A stretch of 64,000 nt of DNA from Zymoseptoria tritici IPO323 (GCF_000219625.1 NC_018202.1:1-64000); one strand, 5' to 3'. Counted from the first letter of the stretch, positions 10,275 through 19,960 are shown. The notes: generated by a model not told the origin, from the letters alone. A program made the numbers and translations.

Positions 10275-10440
10275 GAGCCCTGTTCACCCTCTACTACCCT
10301 AAACGAGTCCGCGCGGCCCTAGGTGCGAATCGGGGTGAAATCCCTCCCCTCCGGGACGCTCCCCGTAACGTCGACCCCCCCTGAACCGTCCGCGTTACCG
10401 CGAGCGACGCGGTCGGTCGCTTAGGCTTAAAGTTGGTGCC

Positions 10441-10796
10441 TGGGGTTTAGGCTGAGGGCTACGACTAGGACCGAGCATCCTAGACCGAGTCTCTTTCCGG
10501 ATACCCTACCGAATCTAGACTTCTTGGACTGGATTATCCCCTCCTTTCTATGGCAACAATCTCTTCATCCACCGCCCCCTTCTCCGCTAGAGCATAGGTA
10601 TCTACCGACACCTAACAAACGTCGTGCTGGGATTGCCTCGCCGGGATCCTAGCTTTAAGCATCTTATCTAGAGAACAATAAGGAGAACGGAGAATGCCCT
10701 AGCTCTACCTCTGTTCTGGATTGAACCGGGAGCTTTATAGTAGGTAGGAATGTACGTACTAAGGGAAATAGCAAGGAGGTACTTAGTACTATTGGC
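10441..10796. other. Spacer, no gene seen
   Basis: Mixed-composition DNA between two repeat arrays. It contains AGAACAATAAGGAGAACGG near 10672, vaguely like an LTR end, but no paired terminal repeat or reading frame supports an element. Confidence 0.5.
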
Positions 10797-11457
10797 TATG
10801 CGATTCCAACGCCGTGGTCCCTTTGTCGACCCAACTAGTATCCGCGGAGATGCCGGCGCCAACACCCTCGACCGAGGCCGTGAAGGCGTTGGTCAGGGTC
10901 GCCCTAGGGGCGGATTTTGAGACGGCGAGGTAGCAAGAATCCGATGGGCAGAGCGGGGTAACCGACCCGCGCGACTCCAACGCCGTTGTCCGTTGGTCGA
11001 TCCGACCATCGCCCGTGACGATATCGTCGCCAACACCCTCGACCAACACCTACCCGGTTTTCGCGGAGGCGTTGGTCAGGGTCGCCCCGGGGGCGAGATT
11101 TGAGACGGCGAGCTAGGAAGAATCCGGAGGGCGAAACGGGGTAACCGACCCGCGCGACTCCAACGCCGTCGTCCGTTCCGCCGTCCGACCTCTCCCCGCC
11201 GAGATATCGCCGCCAGCACCCTCGGACCAACGCCCCCCGGGGTTTCGAGGGCGTTGGGCGTTGGTCAGGGTCGCCCCGGGGGCGAAATTTGAGACGGCGA
11301 GGTAGAACAAAACCGATGGCCCAGGTGGGGTAACCGACCCGCGCGATTCCAACGCCGTCGTCCGTTCGTCGATCTGACCATCGCCCGTGAAGATATCGTC
11401 GCCAACACCCTCGACCAACACCTACCCGGTTTTCGCGGAGGCGTTGGTCGGGGTCAC
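10797..11457. repeat. GC-rich tandem repeat, about 185-bp unit
   Basis: GTCAGGGTCGCC recurs at about 10891, 11076 and 11264, a period of 185-188 bp, each followed by GACGGCGAG, a GGGGTAACCGACCCGCGCG block, an AACGCCGT block and ACACCCTCGACC. The array is cut at about 11457 by a copia element and resumes at about 12815. Both strands contain overlapping open frames that merely follow the repeat. CpA/TpG are kept, as in the other short-unit arrays. Confidence 0.85.
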
Positions 11458-11673
11458 TGGGTGTTTTTCTTATGGTTTCTTGGATGCTTTTGTGGAGGTG
11501 TGTGGTTGCCTCCTTTCCTTTGTACAGATGAGAATAAAATGAGTGTTCTGAGTGTTGTGCTTCTCAGTTTTGTGACAAATGAGATAGTGTGATTCTAGGG
11601 AGGGAATCCTTCTTAGGTAGGAATGCAGGTATTGAGGCATAAATTTGAGAGCAATTTCCCTCTTCTCATTAAG

Positions 11674-11745
11674 GGCTGGTTGGTCTAGTGGTATGATTTC
11701 TGACTACAAATCAGAAGGTCACAGGTTCAATTCCTGTATCAGCCT
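11674..11745 (+). tRNA. tRNA with proline-type body and ACA (Cys) anticodon
   Basis: A full cloverleaf can be drawn. The acceptor GGCTGGT pairs with ATCAGCC in all seven positions (one G-T). Box A is TGGTCTAGTGG and box B is GGTTCAATTCC. The anticodon stem TCTGA/TCAGA is perfect with loop CTACAAA, giving anticodon ACA, and the T stem ACAGG/CCTGT is perfect. Acceptor, D-arm and variable loop match fungal tRNA-Pro, but the anticodon arm is wholly different. ACA reads the Cys codon TGU; the normal eukaryotic Cys anticodon is GCA. Structure is intact, charging unknown. It lies within the LTR part of a copia element, on the opposite strand. Confidence 0.8.
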
Positions 11746-11749
11746 CTCT

Positions 11750-11796
11750 TATGTGTCCATGTTAGCTGCCTAACATGGACACATAAGTATCTTTTT
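11750..11796 (+). terminator. 16-bp perfect hairpin and T5 run behind the tRNA
   Basis: Bases 11750-11765 and 11770-11785 are perfect inverted repeats around a 4-base loop (arm TATGTGTCCATGTTAG). A TTTTT run follows at 11792-11796. The tRNA itself is not followed directly by four Ts, so a Pol III transcript would most likely run through the hairpin to the T5. The hairpin could equally be part of the copia LTR end. Confidence 0.55.
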
Positions 11797-12814
11797 GCTG
11801 GATTTATAGATCCATATATTAGAGGATGGTGTTTGGGGATTTTGGTTTTGTTAGACAGTCTGCAAGCTGCATGTCTGTCCTTACAAACTCCACCTTGATA
11901 CTCCCCTTGTCATGTTGTTCTCTACAGTAATAGTTCCTAAGAGAGACATGTCTCGATCTTTTGGAGTTGGCATGGTTTTCTATAAGGCTAATGGCTAATT
12001 AATTGTCCACTTTGATAAGGATAGTAGAAATGCTTTTAGCCTAGGTAAAGGGCTAGAGCTTATTAATAAGATTCCTTACCTAATTCACTTCTCTTGTTGC
12101 CTTAGTAAGAGAGAGGTACTCTGCCTTAGTGCTAGACAGCACCACTTCTTTCTATAGTTGAGATCTCTAGACAACTAGGCCTCCTGCAATTTTGAAGAAC
12201 ATTCCTAAGGTAGACCTAGATGTGCTAGGATCACTAGCAAAGTTAGAGTCTGAGAATGCTTCAATCTGAATTTGCTCCTTAGTTTTCCTATATATAAGGC
12301 ACTTGTTAATTGTGCCTGCAACATATCTCTAGATGTGTTTGGCTGCCTGAACATACAAAGGTCCTAGGTTCTAAAGGAACCTTGCACAGTAGTTAACAGC
12401 AAAACTAATGTCTGGTCTAGTATAGTTTAACAGATGTTGCAGTTCCCTAATGATCTTGTTAAAGAGATTATAGTCCTCCTTTGTTCCCTTATCCTGGAGG
12501 GGTTTAAGGAGGGTGTTAAGGGGGTACTTGACACTCTTTGCATTGCTAAGACTATGTCCTTAAAGTTTGTCTCTGGAATAGTGTTCCTAAGAGACAGACA
12601 TGGAGCTATCTTTCCCTTCCTTTAGGTAAAGTCTAAGAAAGACATTGGTATTAACAACCTTGATTATATACTTCTGCTCCAATCCCTTAATTAGCTTGTT
12701 AATCTTATGGTCTGACTATCCAAAGATCTGGAAGTCATCTATATAAAGGAGAACAAGGATGCCTTTCCCTTAAAAGAGGCAAGCATCGCTAACAGTTCTT
12801 GTCAGACTAAGGGA

Positions 12815-13010
12815 TTTTAAGACGGCGAGGTAGAACAAAACCGACGGCCAAGGTGGGGTAACCGACCCGCGCGACTCCAACGCCGTCGTCCGTTTCGCCG
12901 TCCGACGTCTCCCCGCGGCGATATCGTCGCCAACACCCTCGACCGAGGCCGTTTAGGCGTTGGTCAGGGTCGCCCCGGGGACGGAATCTTGGACCGTCAA
13001 AGTGGAACAA
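12815..13010. repeat. 185-bp tandem repeat, continuation after copia insertion
   Basis: The GACGGCGAGGTAGAACAAAACC unit seen at 11300 resumes here and runs to about 13010, giving the right flank of the insertion. Confidence 0.85.
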
Positions 13011-13060
13011 TCTAGAGTTGGAGTTAGACCTGGTCAGCATTGACAACTCTACTCTAGGTC

Positions 13061-13510
13061 TTATCTTAGCGATTGGTTGCCCTGTTTAGCAGGCATTGAT
13101 ACAGACGCGGCCCCTAACCGATACGGCACGAGCTCGGCGGACTTGGTAGAGCCGAGCGCGGCTTTGTTGACGGTTATAGCGCGACTAGTCTCGATGTCGA
13201 TGCGATGCTGGAAGGCCTGACGCTGCTTATTTGCTAGGCGTTTGAACAGGGTGAGTAGTGTCTGGCGGGCAGCTTTGTACAGCAGGGTGGCCGAGAGATG
13301 GCCGAGTGAGGCTTGGAGAGTGGAGGCGAGCATACGACGGACTGCGGTCTCGATCTTGGTGAGTATGAACTCAGCAACGTAGTACCACTCGGGGAGGGGC
13401 TGCAGGCAGAGCTTCTGGTCTACAACGGATGAGGTCTCGCCAGCAATGTCTGCGCCGGGAGCGGAGTCGTACTCGTGTTGGACCTGATCCAGCTTGAACA
13501 CTGTGCGCAC
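13061..13510 (-). CDS. Hypothetical protein, 149 aa
   Basis: An open frame with normal composition, starting MRTVFKLDQVQHEYDS and running to a TAG-class stop at 13061. The middle (about residues 45-110) is helix-rich with Leu/Ala/Arg heptad-like spacing and no membrane segment. I recognise no domain. It sits between the end of the 185-bp repeat and an LTR-like sequence, so it could be a surviving piece of a mobile element. CpA/TpG are normal, so it has not been RIP-mutated. Splicing was not assessed; the start may be elsewhere. Confidence 0.4.
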   Translation of the reverse strand: MRTVFKLDQVQHEYDSAPGADIAGETSSVVDQKLCLQPLPEWYYVAEFILTKIETAVRRMLASTLQASLGHLSATLLYKAARQTLLTLFKRLANKQRQAFQHRIDIETSRAITVNKAALGSTKSAELVPYRLGAASVSMPAKQGNQSLR

Positions 13511-13669
13511 CGGTTGCCGAAGTAGTACGGTAGGCTCTAGCTTTGGCTGTAGCGTTTCCGATCGGTCTGTCCGGCTCCTCCGTAACCTACCCTTCTGACG
13601 ACACCTCTAGAGACCCGGACCGATAGCGGTGCTAACACGGCATACTACAGAGCAGGACAAGGGGGGGAT

Positions 13670-14060
13670 TGTCTGGGTCTTTCGCGGAAAAGTATAGTTT
13701 CGGGTATAGCTTAGGCGTTCGGAAGTATAGTAGGAAGCTTTAGGTACGATCGGGGAGAGTAGAAGGTACTAGCCCTACGGCCTCCTCCCCCGTTCCGGTA
13801 GTTAATCTTTCCTTTCTTCCCGGTTCCTCCCGCCCCGACGACGAATTCTTCGAGAATTGTTTAGGGTATATAGGCGAGCTATAGGAAAGAGTTCTCCACG
13901 GTGCTAGGATAGATCCTTCCGAGTATTAAACACCGGAACAAAATAAAGGCCGGCTTCTCCTAATCGTCTTCTATCGTTTGTAATGTTTTAGTACGGGTTC
14001 GTTAACTCGTAGTACTTCTATATCGACGAGGTAACGTCGGAGATTACCGGATAGAGCTAG
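13670..14060 (+). repeat. LTR-like sequence related to 20748-21020
   Basis: This stretch and 20748-21020 share an ordered set of motifs: a GGGGAG block, GACGAATTCTT, then a TTAAAYACCGGRRCRAAATAAAGG block followed by CGGCTTC. AATAAA followed by a pyrimidine-rich tail is what one expects in the R region of an LTR. This copy is the more AT-shifted. No internal retrotransposon domain was found nearby, so both would be solo LTRs if the reading is right. Confidence 0.45.
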
Positions 14061-15139
14061 TATATAAGTCTAGTACGGTAGAGCCTTAATGCGGGGAAGT
14101 TTAACTTTACTCGCTTATCGACTTTACCTCCCGGCTAGTTTTCTTAATCGTAGTCGCTCGGAAAAGATCTTATACTACTGTAGACCGAGGATCCTTATAG
14201 GTCTATCGGCTAGTATCTCCTTAGCCTAAAGCTATAGTATATTAATCCCTCCTTACTTATATTCCCGATACGGCTAACCCCGATAAATATAAACGTAGCG
14301 AAGTATGGTTCGAACCTTTCTAACCTTAGACGGTATAATCCTTGGCGTCTACCACCTCGATTCCAGACGTGGCGCGGACCACTAGTATAAGTCTCAGTAC
14401 CTTCGCCGCAACGGTCGAGGTATATACATCGAGATCGGTGGTCCGAAGATCTCCTCTAGTATAGATCCTCGCCTTAAACTTTGTAGGTTTTCCTCCTCCG
14501 TCTCCCTTCTACTTTAAGACCTATATGAGGGCGAGAGGTTTCGCGGTGGAATTCTCGACCGCTTCCGAGGCATCGGCTTCCTCGAGTGTTCCTCTCTCGA
14601 TTACTCTTACGTATTCCTCTCCCGCGGCCTTGAGCTAGTAGTCTCTAGATCGATGCCGGGGAGCCTCCCTCTGGGTCCTCGGTTCCGGGAAAGGGTCTAA
14701 GATTGGAGGTCCCCATCGTCCTTGGAAGGGAGTCGGCGGTTTCTCTGGGTTCCTGGAATTGGTTTACTCTACTACAAAGACTACGTGTAGAAGTATGCTT
14801 GAGGATAAGAAGCAAGTGTCGACTCCGGGATTCTACGCTCTGTCGTCCTACCTGTCGTCCTATCGACTTACTACCCTCCTGGCGCATCGATAGCGCGCCG
14901 GGTAGTACCGCCGTCCCTACCCCATCCTAGAACCCCTGACCCCGAGCACTCGGCTCTACATCGGGCGGCGTAGCGGCGAACTCAAATCTCTAAAGTGGTT
15001 TATCCCCTCCGCCACGCTCCCGCCTCTCGACCTCCGATACACCCTATATCAACTGCTTAAGATCGCCTATCGGCGCGGAAAAATACCGACTCCCTACTCG
15101 ACATCTCGTCGGTGACCCTAAATGTCCCTCCTTACCGAT
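14061..15139. other. Degraded spacer, no gene recognised
   Basis: From 14061 to about 14640 the DNA is CpA/TpG-poor with many TAG/TAA triplets in all frames, like a mutated repeat. From 14640 to 15140 it is GC-richer and carries only short, mutually overlapping frames. I see no domain. Confidence 0.5.
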
Positions 15140-15715
15140 ATGTGGCGCGCGCGAGAATTCGCTGCCGGCTACCGGTCGTTTAGGTAGCGGCGACGCCCGG
15201 ACGACCTACCTTGCCTCGTGGCCGGATACGACGGCGCCGCCCTTCAACACGTGGTAGAAAACTGCATCGGAGACTTCCGCTACCTCCGCGAGGGAGCACT
15301 CGACCGCGTTGTGTTCCTCGAATTCAATCGCGCCCTCGCTAACCTCGACGCCTGGTACGAGAGCGTTATCTACTTCGCGCGACGACTCGGACCCGCCTGG
15401 GATGAGGTCCTACGATTACCGGACAGGCTGCCTACATCCCTCAGGTCGAACGAAGAATTCGACGAGGACCAGACTCGAAACCAATTGGCCTGGGAGAGAG
15501 CCTGCTGGAACCAGAGGAACACGGTGCTGGTCGAAGTGATCAAGGGCTTAGTCGATCTACGCTTTCACGGATACTTTACCCGGAGACCTCTGGCCTGGGA
15601 CCTGCTCTGCGGCATGATCCTGGCCGACTTTGGAACACCGGCGTTTCGGGACAATGCTCACGAGAGGTAGTCGGCGGAGCTGGCCGAATTCCCCGGGATC
15701 GAGTAATGGGATCGC
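15140..15715 (+). pseudogene. Hypothetical protein, interrupted frame (about 190 codons)
   Basis: One frame reads from about 15140 through 15715. The clean part (15218-15667, 150 codons) includes LQHVVENCIGDFRYLREG, AWYESVIYFARRLGPAWDE and FHGYFTRRPLAWDLLCGM. It has no ATG of its own; upstream at 15185 is a TAG and downstream at 15668 another TAG, after which plausible coding continues. Both fit CAG- or TGG-to-TAG changes. Hydrophobic and aromatic residues are spaced as in a folded helical domain. Family not recognised. It faces the Tet/JBP-like gene (15925-17019) tail to tail. Confidence 0.4.
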
Positions 15716-15924
15716 GCGGACGAGTAGCGATACGGTTTCTGGACGAGGCGGCAGGATACGGGGAGCTAGGGCGTTGGGGTTTCGATTGCAACGTAACCGA
15801 CTGACGGTCCAAGAGGAGTGCTGTGCTGTCGGGTAGATGGTTGCGTCTGGGATGGAAGGGTCTACGATCTTCCACCTTCGGCGCCGGCGAGCATAGTTAG
15901 AGGGTACATGGTTACATCTTCAAT

Positions 15925-17019
15925 CTAAGGGTCTACGGTCTTTGACCTTTGTCTACGCGCCGACTCCGCCGCATCCCAGGGTTGTGCCGTCCACCAGTGA
16001 GCGGCACGGATGGCCCGCTCCTGCATCTCCTGCCTGTTGGCGGCGTAGGTCGGCGAGGCGCCGAGGCAGTCGTTCCGGACCGCCTTCCGCTGATAGTACG
16101 AGAGGCTCTAGCGCTGATCCGCCTCGCAATCGCCGTCGACGGCCGCTGTGGCGTGGGTCAAGCTGTTCGTCTGGAAGATTACGAGGTCGTAGGGCTGGAG
16201 GTGGACGCGGAGCTGGAGCTCAGGCAGGACGAGCCAGCAGCCGGCACCAAAGTTGGCGAGGATGGAGTAGTCCGTGTCGCTGGTGTCCCGGTGCTCCCGC
16301 GGCGAGAAGGTTGTGAAGGGAGTGACTATGCTATATAAGGGGTGGAGGAGGCTATCCGCGCCGGGAAACGTACGCTGGAGGACGGCGAAGACGTCGGCGC
16401 GAGACCGCAGCTCCGCCTCGATCTCCTCCGGTATTCCGTGGCGGTTGGTCCGGCTGTGGAGGTACCGGGCGATGTGGTCCTCCATGTACTGCCGCGCGAA
16501 GAGGAGGACGTTGTCTACCCGATCCCGACGAGTCGTATGGGTAGCGGCCGGTCCGCTGCTCTGTTTCGTGTCGGAGGTCCAGACGGGTGTGGTTTGGCCC
16601 TGTCCCGCCCAGATGCCGAGGTGGTAGACTGGATGTCTTGCCTCGCTGTTCCTCGAATCCGGTCTCCCCGGGATCGCATCGCGCTGCATAGCTTCTACCA
16701 CTTGCCGGCCGCGCTTGACAAGCGCCCCTTGCTGCGCCCTTATGTTCCACTCCGGCTGCCCGATCCGCTGGAGAACGATCTCTCCGCCGAGCGAGAGAAG
16801 GAGATTCCGTCGGTAGACCCGAGGTTTTCCGGTCGAGCTGGAAGGTAGGAGTATACCGTAGCCCCAGACGTCGGTCATTCCGTCGCTGGTGTAGGTGTCG
16901 GGGATGTCGCTATTGTCGCCTCGGCGCACGGAGATGGTCAGGGGATTGGAGACGCTATGGATGATTTCCCGCCGGCCACGCTGCCGCTGGTCGAAGGTAG
17001 TCCACTTCGTAAGGTCCAT
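15925..17019 (-). pseudogene. Tet/JBP-like 2-oxoglutarate/Fe(II) dioxygenase, one stop codon
   Basis: The frame opens at 17019 and reads 303 residues to TAG at 16108, then continues in the same frame (SLSYYQRKAV and on) to TAG at 15925, 364 codons in all. Residues H243-x-D245 in EHRDTSDTDY and H289 in LTHA, with the intervening FGAG, LVLPEL and PYDLVIF strand pattern, form the HxD...H iron site of the double-stranded beta-helix fold. The layout, including a following R and SLSYYQ, resembles fungal Tet/JBP-type enzymes that oxidise 5-methylcytosine, often carried by transposons. The internal TAG lies where CAG would fit. The family call rests on motif order; another 2OG oxygenase is possible. 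Not functional unless the stop is read or spliced past. Confidence 0.55.
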
Positions 17020-17039
17020 GCCGAGCGAGAGGGGGTAAT

Positions 17040-17515
17040 GTAGTCCAGGAAGAACAGTAGGGCAGGAAACCCGGCAGAACGGGAAAGATAGCAGAGGAAA
17101 GATGGCAGAGCAGGAAGCTAGCCGTCCTAGGGAGATGGCAGTCCAGGAAAAAGAACAGTCCAGGAAAAGGAACAGTCTAGGAAAAGGAACAGTCCAGGAA
17201 AAGGAACAGTCTTAGAAAGCTGGTAGAGGAAAGATAGCAGAGGAAAGATGCCGGTGCAGAAAGCTGGCAGTCCCAGGAAAATAGCAGTCCCAGGAAGATA
17301 GCAGTCCCAGGAAGATGGCAGTCCTAGGAAGATGGCAGTCCTAGGAAGATAGCAGTCCTAGGAAGATAGCAGTCCTAGGAAGATAGCAGTCCTAGGAAGA
17401 TAGCAGTCCCAGGAAGATAGCAGAGCAGAAAGATAGCAGTCCTAGGAAGATAGCAGAGCAGAAAGCTAGTAGAGCAGAAAGCTAGTACCGGGAGGAAAAT
17501 TAGGTAGGCTAGGCC
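17040..17515. repeat. 17-bp minisatellite, block 1
   Basis: Units of exactly 17 bp of the type GCAGTCCTAGGAAGATA follow one another, looser before 17280 and regular after it. Most carry CCTAGG or CCCAGG. The spread of CAGG/TAGG and ATGG/ATAG variants mirrors CpA/TpG transitions. No coding potential. Confidence 0.85.
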
Positions 17516-17520
17516 CCAAC

Positions 17521-17797
17521 CTACACAGTGCCAAGCCCAAAACCCTCACCTGCTGCCATCTTTCCACTACTATCTGCATCTCTATTTCTTCTATCTTTCT
17601 TCCTTAACCTGCATACTCTTCTTCTACCTACACCCTTCTTGTCTAAACTACCTGCTAGACTACCTACCAGACTACCTGCTAGATTACCTGCTAAACTACC
17701 TGCCAAACTACCTGCCACACTACCTGCCAGATTACCTGCCAGATTACCTGCCAGATCACCTGCCAGATCACCTGCCAGATCACCTGCCAAACTATAG
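17521..17797. repeat. Linker plus 12-bp minisatellite, module copy 1
   Basis: A linker of about 115 bp is followed from 17645 by 12-bp units (CTACCTGCCAGA and variants). The linker and array recur at 18440-18735. The unit being a multiple of three, one frame reads LPAR/LPAK repeats on the plus strand and LAGN/LAGS on the minus strand. Because both strands are open simply by periodicity, I do not call a gene. Confidence 0.8.
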
Positions 17798-18430
17798 CAG
17801 TCCCAGGAAAATGGCAGTCCCAGGAAGATGGCAGTCCCAGGAAAATGGCAGTCCTAGGAAAATGGCAGTCCCAGGAAAATAGCAGTCCTAGGAAAATAGC
17901 AGTCCTAGGAAAATAGCAGTCCTAGGAAGATGGCAGTCCCAGGAAAATGGCAGTCCTAGGAAGATAGCAGTCCTAGGAAAATAGCAGTCCCAGGAAAATG
18001 GCAGTCCTAGGAAGATAGCAGTCCCAGGAAAATAGCAGTCCCAGGAAGATAGCAGTCCTAGGAAAATAGCAGTCCCAGGAAAATGGCAGTCCCAGGAAAA
18101 TAGCAGTCCTAGGAAAATGGCAGTCCCAGGAAAATAGCAGTCCTAGGAAGATAGCAGTCCTAGGAAGATAGCAGTCCTAGGAAGATAGCAGTCCTAGGAA
18201 AATGGCAGTCCTAGGAAAATGGCAGTCCTAGGAAAATGGCAGTCCTAGGAAAATGGCAGTCCTAGGAAAATAGCAGTCCCAGGAAGATAGCAGTCCTAGG
18301 AAGATAGCAGTCCTAGGAAGATAGCAGTCCTAGGAAGATAGCAGAGCAGAAAGATAGCAGTCCTAGGAAGATAGCAGAGCAGAAAGCTAGCAGAGCAGAA
18401 AGCTAGTACCGGGAGGAAAATTAGGTAGGC
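17798..18430. repeat. 17-bp minisatellite, block 2
   Basis: About 35 units of the same 17-bp repeat as block 1, ending in the same AGAGCAGAAAGCTAG tail before the second linker. Confidence 0.85.
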
Positions 18431-18439
18431 TAGGCCCCA

Positions 18440-18735
18440 ACCCACACAGTGCCAAGCCCAAAACCCTTACCTACTGCTATCTTTCCACCGCCATCTGCAT
18501 CTCTATTTCTTCTATCTTTCTTCCTTAACCTGCATACTCTTCTTCTACCTACACCCTTCTTGTCCAAACTACCTGCTAGACTACCTGCTAGACTACCTGC
18601 CAGATTACCTGCTAAACTACCTACTAAACTACCTGCTACACTACCTACTAGATTACCTGCCAGATCACCTGCTAGATTACCTACTAGATTACCTGCCAGA
18701 TCACCTGCTAAACTACCTGCCTAATTACCAGCCAG
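18440..18735. repeat. Linker plus 12-bp minisatellite, module copy 2
   Basis: Second copy of the 17521-17797 module; its units carry more CTACTAGA-type (CpA to TpA) variants than copy 1. Confidence 0.8.
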
Positions 18736-18749
18736 ACCACTAGCCAAAT

Positions 18750-19593
18750 CACCAGCCTACTACCCTCCTACCCTACAGAAAGAGCAATAGATTATACCCT
18801 GGGACAGCTACACAGCTAACAGGCCTACAAGGAGGAGCTAGGACACTAGGTAGAGATGTCTGCCCTGCTAGGAGCCTAGCTGGACTGGATAAAGGGACTA
18901 GGAAGGGAGGAGGTAGTCCTAGAGAGTGTAAGGATAGGAGTTCAGATAGCAGATAAGCTAGTAGCCTACTACACAGCAGCTCTCTAGCAGATCTAGGCCC
19001 AGGAGAGCCTAAAGAGGGAGAAGGAGCAAGAGAGGGCTAAGGGAGTAGTACAGATGCTAGAGGGTGACTTTAAGTGTAACATTAAGCCCTATAAGGTATA
19101 TAGAGAGATCCTAAAGGGTCTAGTTAAGGCTAGGGAGAATAGGGACCTAGAGGGAGTAGAGTTCTAGCAGGGGCTAGAGGACTAGTACATGTATAGGACA
19201 TAGAGAGAGCAGGAGTACCTAGAGGGGACTTTCTAGCCAGAGCAGCCAGGTAAGGAGGTAGAGCAGAGCTTTGCTAGTCCTCAGGAGCAGTAGGCTTAGT
19301 TCCAGAAGAACAGAGGTAGTTAATACTAGAAGGGTAGGAAGCTAAGGGCCTAGAGGGAGGAGGAGCAGGACAGAAGGGAGGAGAAGTTTAAGGAGGTCTA
19401 GATAGCTAAGCTAGATAAGAGGATACAGGACAGGGAGAGGTACTACTAGCAGGGCCTAGAGCTTATTAGGGGGCAGCAGAGGAAAGAGAGGCAGATAAGG
19501 AAGAGGGGGGAGGAGAGGGAGAGGGAGACCCTAGTAGCAGAGGCCACTAGCAGAGGGTTGGCTAGGTTTGGCAGGTTAAACAGATTGGGGTAG
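18750..19593 (+). pseudogene. RIP-ruined coding frame, Trp/Gln-rich coiled-coil-like protein
   Basis: Reading the frame that starts at 18781, normal-looking protein runs to a TAG at 19591, broken by about 15-20 stops that are nearly all TAG. Stops sit where Trp or Gln would fit, for example YY-stop-QGLEL and LG-stop at the end. The C-terminal half is rich in Arg/Glu/Lys (EEEQDRREEKFKEV, DKRIQDRER), suggesting a coiled coil. No frameshift was needed. The family is not recognised; a retrotransposon capsid-type protein is one possibility. Confidence 0.55.
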
Positions 19594-19960
19594 AGCACAT
19601 CTATTTCCCTTAGATAGAACAGACAATTTGCCTTTAGACAGAACAGTTTACTTCCCTTCGATTAATTTGCCTTTAGACAGAGCAGTTTACTTCCCTTAGA
19701 TTGATTTCCCTTAGGACAGAGCAGATCTATTTCCCTGTAGATTCGTTTCCCTTTCGACAGAACGGATAACTTCCCTTGGATCGATTTCCCTTTGGACAGA
19801 ACAGATCCATTTCCCCGTGGACAGAATAGATAATTTCCCTCCGATAGAGCAGATGACTTCCCTTGGACGGATGAGATCCATTTCCCTTTGGACGGAACAG
19901 ATAGCTCCCCTAGAATAGAACAGATCATTTCCCCGTGGACGAAACAGGACCTGGGCCATC
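19594..19960. repeat. Minisatellite of about 28-30 bp
   Basis: Irregular tandem units containing GACAGAACAG and TTTCCCTT, about a dozen in all, with small length changes between units. No coding potential despite short repeat-driven open frames on the minus strand. Confidence 0.75.

Larger units (their letters stand above)
7375..10440. repeat. GC-rich mosaic array of about 12 short units with gene-like spacers
   Basis: A unit of about 170 bp recurs. Its core GTGCGAATCGCGGTGAAAT (or a variant) lies near 7440, 7790, 8098, 8308, 8568, 8848 (truncated), 8988, 9257, 9536, 9843, 10120 and 10325. Each unit begins near GAGGTRAGCCCC, carries GTCCACGCGTCCGCGCGG, CTCTCCGT and GTCGACCCCCCCT, and ends near CGGCTCTGACC. 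Between units lie variable fragments, several present twice. CpA and TpG are common, so the array is not RIP-mutated, as expected if each homologous unit is under the roughly 400-bp length RIP needs. The open frames on both strands overlap and repeat the unit; I do not regard them as genes. Confidence 0.85.
11458..12812 (-). mobile_element. Truncated Ty1/copia retrotransposon inserted in the 185-bp repeat
   Basis: On the minus strand 12780-12600 reads the copia reverse transcriptase segment LLYIDDFQIFG (YVDD box) followed by a KINKLIKGLEQKY-type stretch, and 11980-11840 reads the RNase H C-terminus NSKRSRHVSLRNYYCRE then DMQLADCLTKP. Gag, protease, integrase and the upstream LTR are absent. 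The 11458-11785 part beyond pol would be the 3-prime LTR; its outer end on the minus strand finishes in CA. The surrounding satellite is interrupted with loss of about 15 bases. TAG stops interrupt the frame, but CpA/TpG are still common, so this copy is only lightly mutated. A complete tRNA lies inside the LTR region. Confidence 0.85.

Noticed and set aside
7607..10302. Many open frames of 70-217 codons on both strands of the GC-rich array
   Set aside because: They overlap one another in several frames, repeat with the unit, start at arbitrary places and have compositions set by GC content. They follow from the array, except that short spacer pieces may be exon fragments.
10789..11421. Overlapping minus-strand frames of about 100 codons in the 185-bp repeat
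   Set aside because: The same peptide blocks recur in different frames from unit to unit, as expected for a non-coding tandem repeat with a unit not stably divisible by three.
17521..18724. LPAR-repeat protein on plus strand and LAGN-repeat on minus strand
   Set aside because: Both strands are open only because the unit is 12 bp. There is no other sign of a gene.
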